Positions 22,163 to 28,093 of a stretch of 35,978 bases of DNA are shown in pieces. How positions within the stretch are numbered: position 1 is the first letter of the stretch; each line of letters opens with the position of its first letter. The notes under the pieces are model-generated. The model did no database searches. It was not told the origin of the DNA and worked only from the letters and a program-made list of their open reading frames with translations. A program made the translations under genes and the position numbers. The DNA is from a virus: the IMG/VR virus record IMGVR_UViG_3300044641_001507, positions 1-35,978 of that record; one strand, written 5' to 3'.

Positions 22163-22623
22163 GGCCCGAGGGCTACATGGTGTGGGTGGACGGCGACCCC
22201 GCCGCGCAAGGCTCCAAGAAACTGGTGCGCCTGAAGAACGGGCGCAGCGTGATGTTGGAGAACTCCAAGCGCGTGAAGCCGTGGCGTACCGCTGTCGCGG
22301 AGGCGGCGCGAGAGTGGAAGGTGCAGCCCTACGTCGGGGATGTGATGCTGCACGTTCGCGTGCGCTTCGTGCGCCCGCAGAAGCACTACCGCAAGGACGG
22401 CACGATCACCCCCGGCGCGCCTGCCCGCCCCGGCTACGCGGACTGCGACAAACTGGCTCGCGCCATCTGTGACGCGCTGGCGGGCATTGCCTACGCCAAC
22501 GACCGACAGGTGGCCGCGATTGCGATTGAACGCGAGTGGTCGCCGGAAGGCATGGGGTCCGGGGCCATCATCCGCATCGTGCCGTGCCCGCCCAAGGGCG
22601 GATGGGCGTACGAACACCCCTGA
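22159..22623 (+). CDS. rusA: RusA-like Holliday junction resolvase
   Basis: A 154-residue protein whose start overlaps the previous stop. The N-terminal GDPAAQGSKKLVR and the central R-P-G-Y-A-D95-C-D97-K-L-A-R-A-I-C-D-A-L then A-Y-A-N-D115-R-Q-V follow the RusA active site: the three aspartates that bind metal in E. coli RusA (D70, D72, D91) match D95, D97 and D115, with similar spacing. The enzyme cuts four-way junctions symmetrically in recombination-dependent replication and prepares DNA for packaging. It pairs with the ERF annealing protein encoded further on. The family call is strong. Confidence 0.85.
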   Translation: MRPEGYMVWVDGDPAAQGSKKLVRLKNGRSVMLENSKRVKPWRTAVAEAAREWKVQPYVGDVMLHVRVRFVRPQKHYRKDGTITPGAPARPGYADCDKLARAICDALAGIAYANDRQVAAIAIEREWSPEGMGSGAIIRIVPCPPKGGWAYEHP

Positions 22624-22627
22624 ACAA

Positions 22628-22696
22628 CCCCCGGCGCGGGGTCCACGCGGCCATCCGGTAGGTGCCGGGATGGTTGCCCGCGACCGGGGGATTTAT
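22628..22696 (+). terminator. Probable terminator ending the P2 operon
   Basis: CCCCCGG (22628-22634) pairs with CCGGGGG (22684-22690), followed by ATTTAT. Inside lies a second hairpin, CCATCCGG with CC-g-GGATGG (22651-22673). The T-tail is short. It stands directly before promoter P3, separating the transcription units. Confidence 0.5.
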
Positions 22697-22697
22697 C

Positions 22698-22746
22698 TAC
22701 CCCGAAAGAAATCTGACCAAATCCACCGATTTCTCGTTCCCACCCC
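22698..22746 (+). promoter_or_regulatory. Conserved upstream box before promoter P3
   Basis: The segment matches the one before P4 (from about 23940): ACCCC-GAAAGAAATCTGACC, then AAATCCACC and ATTTC, ending CCCCTTGACC. GAAATC (22708-22713) and GATTTC (22728-22733) form an inverted repeat here. It could be an UP element or an operator shared by two genes. Confidence 0.5.
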
Positions 22747-22774
22747 TTGACCCCCGCCGAAACGGGGGTACAGT
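22747..22774 (+). promoter_or_regulatory. Early promoter P3 with internal inverted repeat
   Basis: TTGACC (22747-22752), 16-base spacer, TACAGT (22769-22774). CCCCCG (22751-22756) and CGGGGG (22763-22768) form an inverted repeat between the two boxes. Drives the DUF932 gene. Confidence 0.75.
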
Positions 22775-22780
22775 ACGGGT

Positions 22781-22819
22781 GTTGAGCAGGTCGCTCAACC
22801 CGACCCCGCCGGACGCGGG
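22781..22819 (+). promoter_or_regulatory. Two-hairpin leader, copy 2
   Basis: Hairpin 1: GTTGAGC-AGGTC-GCTCAAC (22781-22799), beginning at the predicted +1. Hairpin 2: CCCGC-CGGAC-GCGGG (22805-22819). CAGGAGA then ATG 22837. Compared with copy 1, stem 1 carries two compensatory pair changes while the loop is unchanged. Confidence 0.8.
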
Positions 22820-22836
22820 ACACAGGAGACTGAAAC

Positions 22837-23850
22837 ATGGCGCACGAAATCGAATCGAACGACGGGCTGGTGCTGGCGGATCAGAAGGCGTGGCACGGGC
22901 TTGGCACCGTGGTGCAGGGCGCACCGAACCCCTACGCCGCGCTGCGGCTGGCCGGGATGGAATGGGAGGTCATGGAGTCGGACAGCCTCACCGGGGTTTT
23001 CAACGCGGGCCAGCAGGACGAGCGGCGCGTGGTGACGGGAGAAAGCAAGATGCTGGTCCGCAGCGACGATCACACTTTGCTTGGGGTGGTCGGCAAGGAC
23101 TACGTTCCGGTGCAGAACAGCACCCTCGCGGACCTCGCCTACGCCCTGCGCGATGCCGGGAGCGACCGGGGGGTGGAGGTCGAAAGCGCGGGAACGATCC
23201 GGGGCGGCAAGCGCGTGTGGATGCTGCTGCGCGCCCCGAGCGTGGACATGACCGGGCGCGGCGACGAGGCGGTGCCCTACCTGTTCCTCGCCAACGGCCA
23301 CGACGGAACGCTGGCCCTGCGCGTGCAGCCCACCGGGGTGCGGGTGGTGTGCAGCAACACCTTCCACGCGGCCATCCGCACGACGCGCTCATGGTCCCAT
23401 CGGCACACCATGAACATCGGCGGCAAGGTCGAAATGCTCGCCGCCGACATCAAGCGGTGGTTCGCGGCGATCAACGACGGGCAGGAACTTGCCCGCACGC
23501 TGGCCGCGAAGCAGGTCAACCGCGAGAGCGTCCGCGACCTGTGGGCCGACGTTCTCCTGCGGTTGGACGGCCCGGTGCCCACCGAGGTGAAGAACAAGTG
23601 GGACGAGAACCGCCGGGAGAAGGCCACCGCCTTCCTTGCTCACGCCGCGCAGGTGTTCGACACCGAAGCGCAGGTCTACGGCGCGAACCTGTGGGTGGCC
23701 GCGAACGCCGCGACGAACGCCATCCAGCACCTTCGCGCCGGGTGGAGCGTGCGGTCGAAGGACGCGCAGGCCCGCGCCTACGCCGCGTGGGACGGCACCA
23801 CCGCCTCCGCAACGCAGGAGGCGTTTGACGCGGCCCTCGCAGCCCTGTAG
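22837..23850 (+). CDS. DUF932 phage/plasmid-like protein (TIGR03299)
   Basis: A 337-residue protein with a CAGGAGA site. The start AHEIESNDGLVLADQKAWHG, the phrase WHGLGTVVQG, then an AAL-RLAGMEWEVMES stretch and GVVGKDYVPVQNSTLADLAY are the hallmarks of the DUF932 / TIGR03299 family. A later part (VQPTGVRVVCSNTFHAAI, RTTRSWSHRHTMNI) gives the family's second conserved block. Members occur in phages and conjugative elements and their biochemical role is not established. It is transcribed alone from P3 and followed by a terminator, so it forms an independent cassette. Confidence 0.8.
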   Translation: MAHEIESNDGLVLADQKAWHGLGTVVQGAPNPYAALRLAGMEWEVMESDSLTGVFNAGQQDERRVVTGESKMLVRSDDHTLLGVVGKDYVPVQNSTLADLAYALRDAGSDRGVEVESAGTIRGGKRVWMLLRAPSVDMTGRGDEAVPYLFLANGHDGTLALRVQPTGVRVVCSNTFHAAIRTTRSWSHRHTMNIGGKVEMLAADIKRWFAAINDGQELARTLAAKQVNRESVRDLWADVLLRLDGPVPTEVKNKWDENRREKATAFLAHAAQVFDTEAQVYGANLWVAANAATNAIQHLRAGWSVRSKDAQARAYAAWDGTTASATQEAFDAALAAL

Positions 23851-23902
23851 CCTCCTGTGCGGCGAGGCCACGGACGGCCCGCCCCTTCCAAGCCCCCGGA
23901 AG

Positions 23903-23940
23903 CACGCCCCTGTCGCCGCAAGGCCGGGGGCGTGTTATTT
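23903..23940 (+). terminator. Intrinsic terminator after DUF932
   Basis: CACGCCCC (23903-23910) pairs perfectly with GGGGCGTG (23927-23934), then TTATTT. An eight-pair GC stem with a T-run is a standard rho-independent terminator. The loop (16 bases) is longer than usual. Confidence 0.75.
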
Positions 23941-23989
23941 ACCCCATAAAGAAATCTGACTAAATCCACCAATTTCCCATCCCAACCCC
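23940..23989 (+). promoter_or_regulatory. Conserved upstream box before promoter P4
   Basis: Matches the box at 22698 over nearly its whole length: TACCCC-ATAAAGAAATCTGACT, AAATCCACC, AATTTC and CCCCTTGACC. The right arm of the inverted repeat has one change (AATTTC for GATTTC). Shared with P3 but absent from P2 and P5, whose upstream parts are coding. Confidence 0.5.
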
Positions 23990-24017
23990 TTGACCCCCGC
24001 TACAGAGGGGGTATAGT
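23990..24017 (+). promoter_or_regulatory. Early promoter P4 with internal inverted repeat
   Basis: TTGACC (23990-23995), 16-base spacer, TATAGT (24012-24017). CCCCC (23994-23998) and GGGGG (24007-24011) flank the spacer. Drives the 24079 gene. Confidence 0.75.
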
Positions 24018-24020
24018 ACG

Positions 24021-24064
24021 GGTGTGGCGCAGGTCGCGCCGCACCGCACGCGCCGGATAGCGCG
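24021..24064 (+). promoter_or_regulatory. Two-hairpin leader, copy 3
   Basis: Hairpin 1 has the core GGCGC-AGGTC-GCGCC and is extended downward by a U-G pair and GGTG/CACC to a ten-pair stem (24021-24045). Hairpin 2 is CGCGC-CGGATA-GCGCG (24049-24064), with a compensatory C-G to G-C change at its second pair. ACAGGAGAGA then ATG 24079. Confidence 0.8.
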
Positions 24065-24078
24065 AACAGGAGAGACCG

Positions 24079-24375
24079 ATGGACTACTTCACCGAGTTCT
24101 ACGACGCGAACGAAAACCATGTTGGTACGCGCAATCTGCGGGCGCTTCACCGGGACGATGCCGCGCGCGAGGCCAGCACGCTGCTGAAGGCTGCGACAAC
24201 GGCCACGCAAGCCATCGTGATGTTCAATCACAAGTCGGAAACGCTGCAAGCATTCGTGATTGACGCTGCGATGGGTTTGACGTACGGCACCGATTACGCC
24301 GTTGTGCAGAGCATTGAAGCAGGTCCGGACGAAACTCCCGCGTGGATGCAGGGCCACCCGGTCGAACTGGACTGA
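24079..24375 (+). CDS. Small early protein, function unrecognised
   Basis: A 98-residue protein, the only gene of the P4 cassette. It begins MDYFTEFYDANENHVGTRNL, has a helix with AAREASTLLKAATTATQAIV, then strands and an acidic end. No transmembrane segment or known motif. Its own promoter, leader and neighbouring terminators suggest a gene controlled separately and perhaps acquired as a unit. Function unknown. Confidence 0.55.
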   Translation: MDYFTEFYDANENHVGTRNLRALHRDDAAREASTLLKAATTATQAIVMFNHKSETLQAFVIDAAMGLTYGTDYAVVQSIEAGPDETPAWMQGHPVELD

Positions 24376-24383
24376 ACCGCACG

Positions 24384-24404
24384 GGGGCGATGCGACCGCC
24401 CCTT
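24384..24404 (+). terminator. GC hairpin between the P4 gene and promoter P5
   Basis: GGGGCG (24384-24389) pairs with CGCCCC (24397-24402) and is followed by only TT, the start of the P5 -35 box. It is probably a weak terminator or pause that also adjoins the next promoter. Confidence 0.4.
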
Positions 24405-24431
24405 GCATCCCCCGCGTAACGGGGGTACAAT
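24403..24431 (+). promoter_or_regulatory. Early promoter P5 with internal inverted repeat
   Basis: TTGCAT (24403-24408), 17-base spacer, TACAAT (24426-24431). CCCCCG (24409-24414) and CGGGGG (24420-24425) form an inverted repeat between them. The -35 is weaker than in the others. Drives the ERF gene. Confidence 0.65.
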
Positions 24432-24438
24432 GACGCAC

Positions 24439-24476
24439 GGGCGCAGGTCGCGCCCACCGCACCCGGCGGGTCCGGG
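24439..24476 (+). promoter_or_regulatory. Two-hairpin leader, copy 4
   Basis: Hairpin 1: GGGCGC-AGGTC-GCGCCC (24439-24455), at the predicted +1. Hairpin 2: CCCGG-CGGGT-CCGGG (24462-24476), where the loop-closing pair is reversed relative to copies 1 and 2. AAGGAGACA then ATG 24490. Confidence 0.8.
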
Positions 24477-24489
24477 CAAGGAGACAGAC

Positions 24490-25290
24490 ATGGAAACGAG
24501 CGAAACGACGGGAGCCATCGCAGCCGCGCTTGCCAAGGCGCACTTGGAGATCGACAACCCGGAACTGGACGGCATCAACCCGCACTTCGAGTCACGCTTC
24601 AGCACCCTTGCCGCCGTGCTGAACGCCGTCCGCAAGCCCCTCGCCAAGCAGGGCATCGCGCTCATGCAGTCGGTCAGCATCGCGGACAGCCGCGTGGCCG
24701 TCACCACCAGCATGATCCACGCTTCCGGCGAATGGATGCGGGAAACGATGGCGTTCCCCATCGCAGGCGGGGCCAACGTCCAGCAGGCCGGATCGACCGT
24801 CACCTACCTGCGCCGCTACAGCCTCATCAGCCTGTGCGCCATCGTGGGCGACCCCCACGAAGATGACGATGGCGATGCCGACCGCGCCGACCGAACGGAG
24901 CAGGCGAAGCAGCAGCCGCGCCAGCGCACGAACCGCGAGGCGTTCAAGCCCGACCGCGCCAAGGGCGCACCGCCCGCCCCGGAAGCCCCGGCGCAGCCCA
25001 ACGGCGTGATGGACCGCTTCCCCGACGAGTTTGAGGGGGAGGTGACCGTCTGCCGCGTCACCCGCAGGCAGGGCAGGCCGCACGCGGTGCAGGTCGAACA
25101 CCCCGACCACGGGCGGGCATGGGTGCAGACCAAAATTGAGGACTTCGCCGCGTGCCTTGAGGACGCGGTGGGACAGAAGCGCATCCTTGGGATGTTCCGC
25201 ATCGGGCCTGCGTTGGACATCACGCACATCAAGAACTGCGTGCAGGAAGCCGCGACGGTCGATGCCGACGCGAACGCCCTGCCGTTCTGA
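24490..25290 (+). CDS. erf: ERF-family single-strand annealing protein
   Basis: Starts at ATG 24490 behind AAGGAGA; 266 residues. Residues 15-145 (DNPELDGINPHFESRFSTLA with AVLNAVRKPLAKQGIALMQ and later GSTVTYLRRYSLISLCAIVG, then D-D-D) match the ERF superfamily, which anneals complementary single strands for recombination or circularisation. A charged linker (150-190) leads to a second domain with OB-like strands (DEFEGEVTVCRVTRRQGRPH). It ends DADANALPF, similar to the acidic hydrophobic tail of SSB. With RusA it forms a recombination system; the Gp157 gene follows in the same transcript. Confidence 0.85.
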   Translation: METSETTGAIAAALAKAHLEIDNPELDGINPHFESRFSTLAAVLNAVRKPLAKQGIALMQSVSIADSRVAVTTSMIHASGEWMRETMAFPIAGGANVQQAGSTVTYLRRYSLISLCAIVGDPHEDDDGDADRADRTEQAKQQPRQRTNREAFKPDRAKGAPPAPEAPAQPNGVMDRFPDEFEGEVTVCRVTRRQGRPHAVQVEHPDHGRAWVQTKIEDFAACLEDAVGQKRILGMFRIGPALDITHIKNCVQEAATVDADANALPF

Positions 25291-25304
25291 AACCGGAGGA
25301 AGCC

Positions 25305-25814
25305 ATGAGCCTGTACCACATCAGCAGCGAGATGCAGTCGGTCATCGACGCGATGCTTGAGGGGGGCGCGGACAGCCCCGAAGCCATGACCGCGTTGGAC
25401 GAACACCTGAAGGGGCTGGAAGCGGCCCTTGAGAGCAAGGCGGAAGGGTACGCGGGGGTCATCCGCGAACTGGAGATGCGCGCCACCGCCCGGACGGAGG
25501 AGGTCAAGCGCATCCGCGCCCTTGCGGACGCGGACGCGACCCTCGCTCAACGCCTCAAGGAACGCCTGCGGGATGCCATGATTGCCACCGGGACCACCCG
25601 CATGGAAACCGCCCGCTTCCGAATCACCGTGCAGGCGAACGGGGGCAAGCAGCCTCTCGTCATCGACCCCGGCGCGGTCGATGACCTGCCCGCTGCCATG
25701 ACCCGCATCGTGCGGGAGCCTGACAAGGAACTCATCCGCGCCGCGCTGGAGGCCGGGGACAGCATTCCCGGCTGCGAACTGTTGCCCCGAGGCAGCAGCC
25801 TGCGTATACGCTGA
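25305..25814 (+). CDS. Siphovirus Gp157-family protein
   Basis: A 169-residue protein with GGAGGAAGCC before ATG 25305. It begins with a helix (SSEMQSVIDAMLEGGADSPE), then ALDEHLKGLEAALESKAEGY and a coiled coil with RIRALADADATLAQRLKERL, ending in ATGTTRMETARFRITVQ strands. This is the Gp157 family pattern (helix, KAE-x-YA, long coiled coil, then short strands). Gp157 was linked to phage resistance in Streptococcus thermophilus and its genes often lie next to annealing proteins. The exact function is unsettled. A terminator follows the gene. Confidence 0.75.
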   Translation: MSLYHISSEMQSVIDAMLEGGADSPEAMTALDEHLKGLEAALESKAEGYAGVIRELEMRATARTEEVKRIRALADADATLAQRLKERLRDAMIATGTTRMETARFRITVQANGGKQPLVIDPGAVDDLPAAMTRIVREPDKELIRAALEAGDSIPGCELLPRGSSLRIR

Positions 25815-25871
25815 CACCAACTCATCGCGCGCAAGCGCGTGTCTCCCGCCCACGGCAGGCTTCCACGACGG

Positions 25872-25895
25872 AAACGCCCCCGTGGGCGGTTTATT
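25872..25895 (+). terminator. Intrinsic terminator after Gp157
   Basis: AAACGCCC and GGGCGgTTT form a stem with one bulged G around CCGT, followed by TTTATT. The stretch 25815-25898 holds nothing else that is clear. It ends the P5 operon just before promoter P6. Confidence 0.65.
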
Positions 25896-25898
25896 GAC

Positions 25899-25926
25899 TT
25901 GACCCCCCACACAGCGGGGATACACT
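25899..25926 (+). promoter_or_regulatory. Promoter P6, leaderless
   Basis: TTGACC (25899-25904), 16-base spacer with CCCC/GGGG inverted bases, TACACT (25921-25926). The ATG of the HTH gene begins seven bases after the -10, at the predicted +1, and no SD precedes it. It is otherwise like P2-P5 but lacks both leader hairpins. Confidence 0.7.
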
Positions 25927-25932
25927 CCCGGC

Positions 25933-26184
25933 ATGACGCACACCATCGACTCCCCGTACGCGGTGCGGACGGCAATCCTTGCCGCCCTGCACGAACAGGG
26001 GCGCACCCGCTACGCCTTCGCCAAAGAGTGTCACGCCGCCGACTTGTGCAAGGTGCAGACGGTGGACGCGATCCTGACCCACCCCGAGAGCCTGACCAGC
26101 ACCACCCCCACCCTGCCCACGGCCATCAGCCTGCTGAACGCCGTGGGCTATGACCTCGTCGCCGTCCCGCGTAAGGTATCCTGA
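25933..26184 (+). CDS. Probable HTH regulator on a leaderless message
   Basis: An 83-residue protein. Residues 23-50 (GRTRYAFAKECHAADLCKVQ and then TVDAILTHP) and the phrase LPTAISLLNAVGYDLVAVP resemble the XRE-type helix-turn-helix of phage repressors: R-Y-A-F-A-K as helix 2, T-V-D-A-I-L as the recognition helix, then a helix and the final strand. The message has no 5' leader, an unusual feature also shown by the lambda repressor transcript. Together with its location between the early and packaging genes, this makes it a candidate repressor or switch protein. Family match is by eye. Confidence 0.55.
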   Translation: MTHTIDSPYAVRTAILAALHEQGRTRYAFAKECHAADLCKVQTVDAILTHPESLTSTTPTLPTAISLLNAVGYDLVAVPRKVS

Positions 26185-26199
26185 CAGGAGGGCATACAC

Positions 26200-26622
26200 A
26201 TGGAGAACCCCACCGATACGCCGGGGGGCATGGGGGGCGACCGGGCAGCGCGTTGGGAACAACGCCAACACCTGCGCGTCATTGAAGAAGCCGTCTACGA
26301 CGGGTGGGAAGTTCCCGTGGAGGCTTCCAAGGCCATCCCCGGCACCCTTCGGTCGATCATGGATGATCCGAATGCCAGCACCCGTGACCGCATCCGTGCT
26401 GCCGAATGCCTTGCGCACCTGCGCCGGGAACGCATCGACGCGGTGCTGCAACTGGACCGAATCGCACGACTTGACGCTGGCACCGCCACGGAGCGCGTGG
26501 AAGTCATGGAGGGGCTGACCGACAGCCAACTCGCCGCCGTTGCACGGTCCATCGCCGCCCCCGCTGCCCCCACCGCGCCTAAATCCCCCAAGCCGTGCCG
26601 AAAGCGCAAGCGCAAGCCCTGA
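26200..26622 (+). CDS. terS: Probable small terminase subunit
   Basis: A 140-residue protein with AGGAGGG before ATG 26200 and a 28-base overlap with the large terminase. It is helical, basic at the end, and contains VEASKAIPGTLRSIMDDPNA followed by STRDRIRAAECLAHLRRERI, a pair of helices that could bind DNA. Small terminases recognise the packaging start site and sit directly before the large subunit; its sequence is diverse in phages, so the call rests mostly on position. The end is rich in A/P and finishes with basic KRKRKP. Confidence 0.65.
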   Translation: MENPTDTPGGMGGDRAARWEQRQHLRVIEEAVYDGWEVPVEASKAIPGTLRSIMDDPNASTRDRIRAAECLAHLRRERIDAVLQLDRIARLDAGTATERVEVMEGLTDSQLAAVARSIAAPAAPTAPKSPKPCRKRKRKP

Positions 26623-28055
26623 CCCCGGAAGCGGCGGTCGCCGCCGCCCGCGAGAACCCCGCCGCCTTCATCGCGCTTGCCATCGGCAAGTCCGTGTCCG
26701 GGCTGCAACGGGAGATGCTGCACCACGCCCTGACGCACCACGATTGGTACGCCGAAATCCCCCGTGGGCACGCCAAGACATCGACCTTCGCCTACCTGAC
26801 CGCATGGTGGCTTGGGGTCCGACCCGACACCCGATTCAAGATCGTTTCACAGAACGATGAAACGGCATCGGCTACCAGCCGCTTCATCCGCGACATCATC
26901 CGCAGCCCCATGTACCGGGCTACGTTCCCCGGCGTGACGCTCAAGCCGGGGGAGGACACCGTCACCGCGTGGTCCGTGGTCGCGTCCAACATGGCACCCC
27001 GCCGTGACCCGTCCGTGCAGGCCAGCGGCGTGTTCGGGCGCACGGGTGGCCGTGCGGACATCCTGTGGTTCGATGACCTGTGCGACCTCCGCAACTCCGT
27101 GCTGCAACCCGCCCTGCGTGAGCAGGTCAAGGAGGCCGTGAGCAACGTGTGGTTGCCGATGCTGGACCCATCCGGCGTGCATCCGTCCCGCGTGTGGCGG
27201 TCGGCTACCCCCTTCCATGTCGATGACCTGACCGCCGATTGGCGCAGGGAAGCCGAGGCGAAGGGGACGCTGCTGCGCCGCCCGTGCAAGGGACTGCAAA
27301 GCCCGTGGCCCGAGGTGTTTACGCCGTCGATCCTGACCCTGCGCCGATCCGCGATGGGGCCGATGGGCTACGCACGCGCCTACGAACTCGTCCCGCTCTC
27401 GTCGGACCTGCTGGTGTTCCGGCCCGAATGGGTGGGGTACTACCGCCCTGACGCGCTGCCCAAGGTGACCCGGACCATCGCCGCGTTGGATTGGGGGTAC
27501 GGCAAGAAGGCGCAGGAGCGCGATGACCCCGACTACAGCGTGTGCCTCGTCGGGGAGGTTGACCACGCCCGGAACCTGTACCTGACCGACATCCTGCGCG
27601 TGCGGGAATCGTTCCCCGTGTTCGCAAAGCAGGCCGCAAGCCTCCTGTCGCGCCGGGGTGCGTCGGTGGTGCTGGCCGAGGCGAACGGGCCGCAGAAGGG
27701 CATCTTCGACCAGTTCCGCGACATGTCCACGCAGCCCATGCTCGCCGTGGAGCGGACCACGGACAAGCACCTTCGGGCGGCAGGGGCGCAGCCCTTCGTG
27801 GAGCAGGGCAAACTCCTGTTCCCGATGGACGAGGGTGGCAAGGTACTGCCCGCGTTCCAGCCCGTACTGGACGAGATGCTTGCCTTCCCCGCCGGAGCGC
27901 ACGATGACACCGTGGACACGGTGGTTGACCTGTGCGCCGAGGCCGTGCGCGGCTCGCTGTCACCCGGCGAGAAGAACGTCGCCCGGATCGAAAAGCCCGA
28001 TGCCATTGGCCGGATGTTCGGTGCGCGTGCGCCCAAGCGTCCGTTCTTCGCCTAG
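26595..28055 (+). CDS. terL: Terminase large subunit
   Basis: GTG 26595 inside the end of the small-subunit gene; 486 residues. Walker A is E54-IPRGHAKTS (K61, T62), a variant usual in this class, Walker B is ILWFD160-D161. The C-terminal nuclease has D299 (AALDWGYG), E362 (VVLAEANG) and H436-D437-D438 (HDDTVD), the standard three-acid RNase-H-like centre. It cuts and packages concatemeric DNA into the prohead through the portal encoded further on. No ribosome site precedes the GTG, so it probably depends on translation of the small subunit. This is one of the safest calls in the window. Confidence 0.95.
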   Translation: MPKAQAQALTPEAAVAAARENPAAFIALAIGKSVSGLQREMLHHALTHHDWYAEIPRGHAKTSTFAYLTAWWLGVRPDTRFKIVSQNDETASATSRFIRDIIRSPMYRATFPGVTLKPGEDTVTAWSVVASNMAPRRDPSVQASGVFGRTGGRADILWFDDLCDLRNSVLQPALREQVKEAVSNVWLPMLDPSGVHPSRVWRSATPFHVDDLTADWRREAEAKGTLLRRPCKGLQSPWPEVFTPSILTLRRSAMGPMGYARAYELVPLSSDLLVFRPEWVGYYRPDALPKVTRTIAALDWGYGKKAQERDDPDYSVCLVGEVDHARNLYLTDILRVRESFPVFAKQAASLLSRRGASVVLAEANGPQKGIFDQFRDMSTQPMLAVERTTDKHLRAAGAQPFVEQGKLLFPMDEGGKVLPAFQPVLDEMLAFPAGAHDDTVDTVVDLCAEAVRGSLSPGEKNVARIEKPDAIGRMFGARAPKRPFFA

Positions 28056-28059
28056 CGCA

Positions 28060-28087
28060 TTGCGTTCATGGGTGCGGCGGGTAATAT
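28060..28087 (+). promoter_or_regulatory. Promoter before the RPG-linker gene, leaderless
   Basis: TTGCGT (28060-28065), 16-base spacer, TAATAT (28082-28087). The GTG of the next gene starts seven bases after the -10, at the predicted +1. No SD is present. This is probably the start of a head-gene transcript. Confidence 0.6.
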
Positions 28088-28093
28088 CGAACC

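Noticed and set aside
22662-23828. 388-codon + frame overlapping DUF932 in another frame
   Set aside because: DUF932 in the other frame has the promoter, leader, SD and conserved family blocks; this frame gives a low-complexity G/R/H product.
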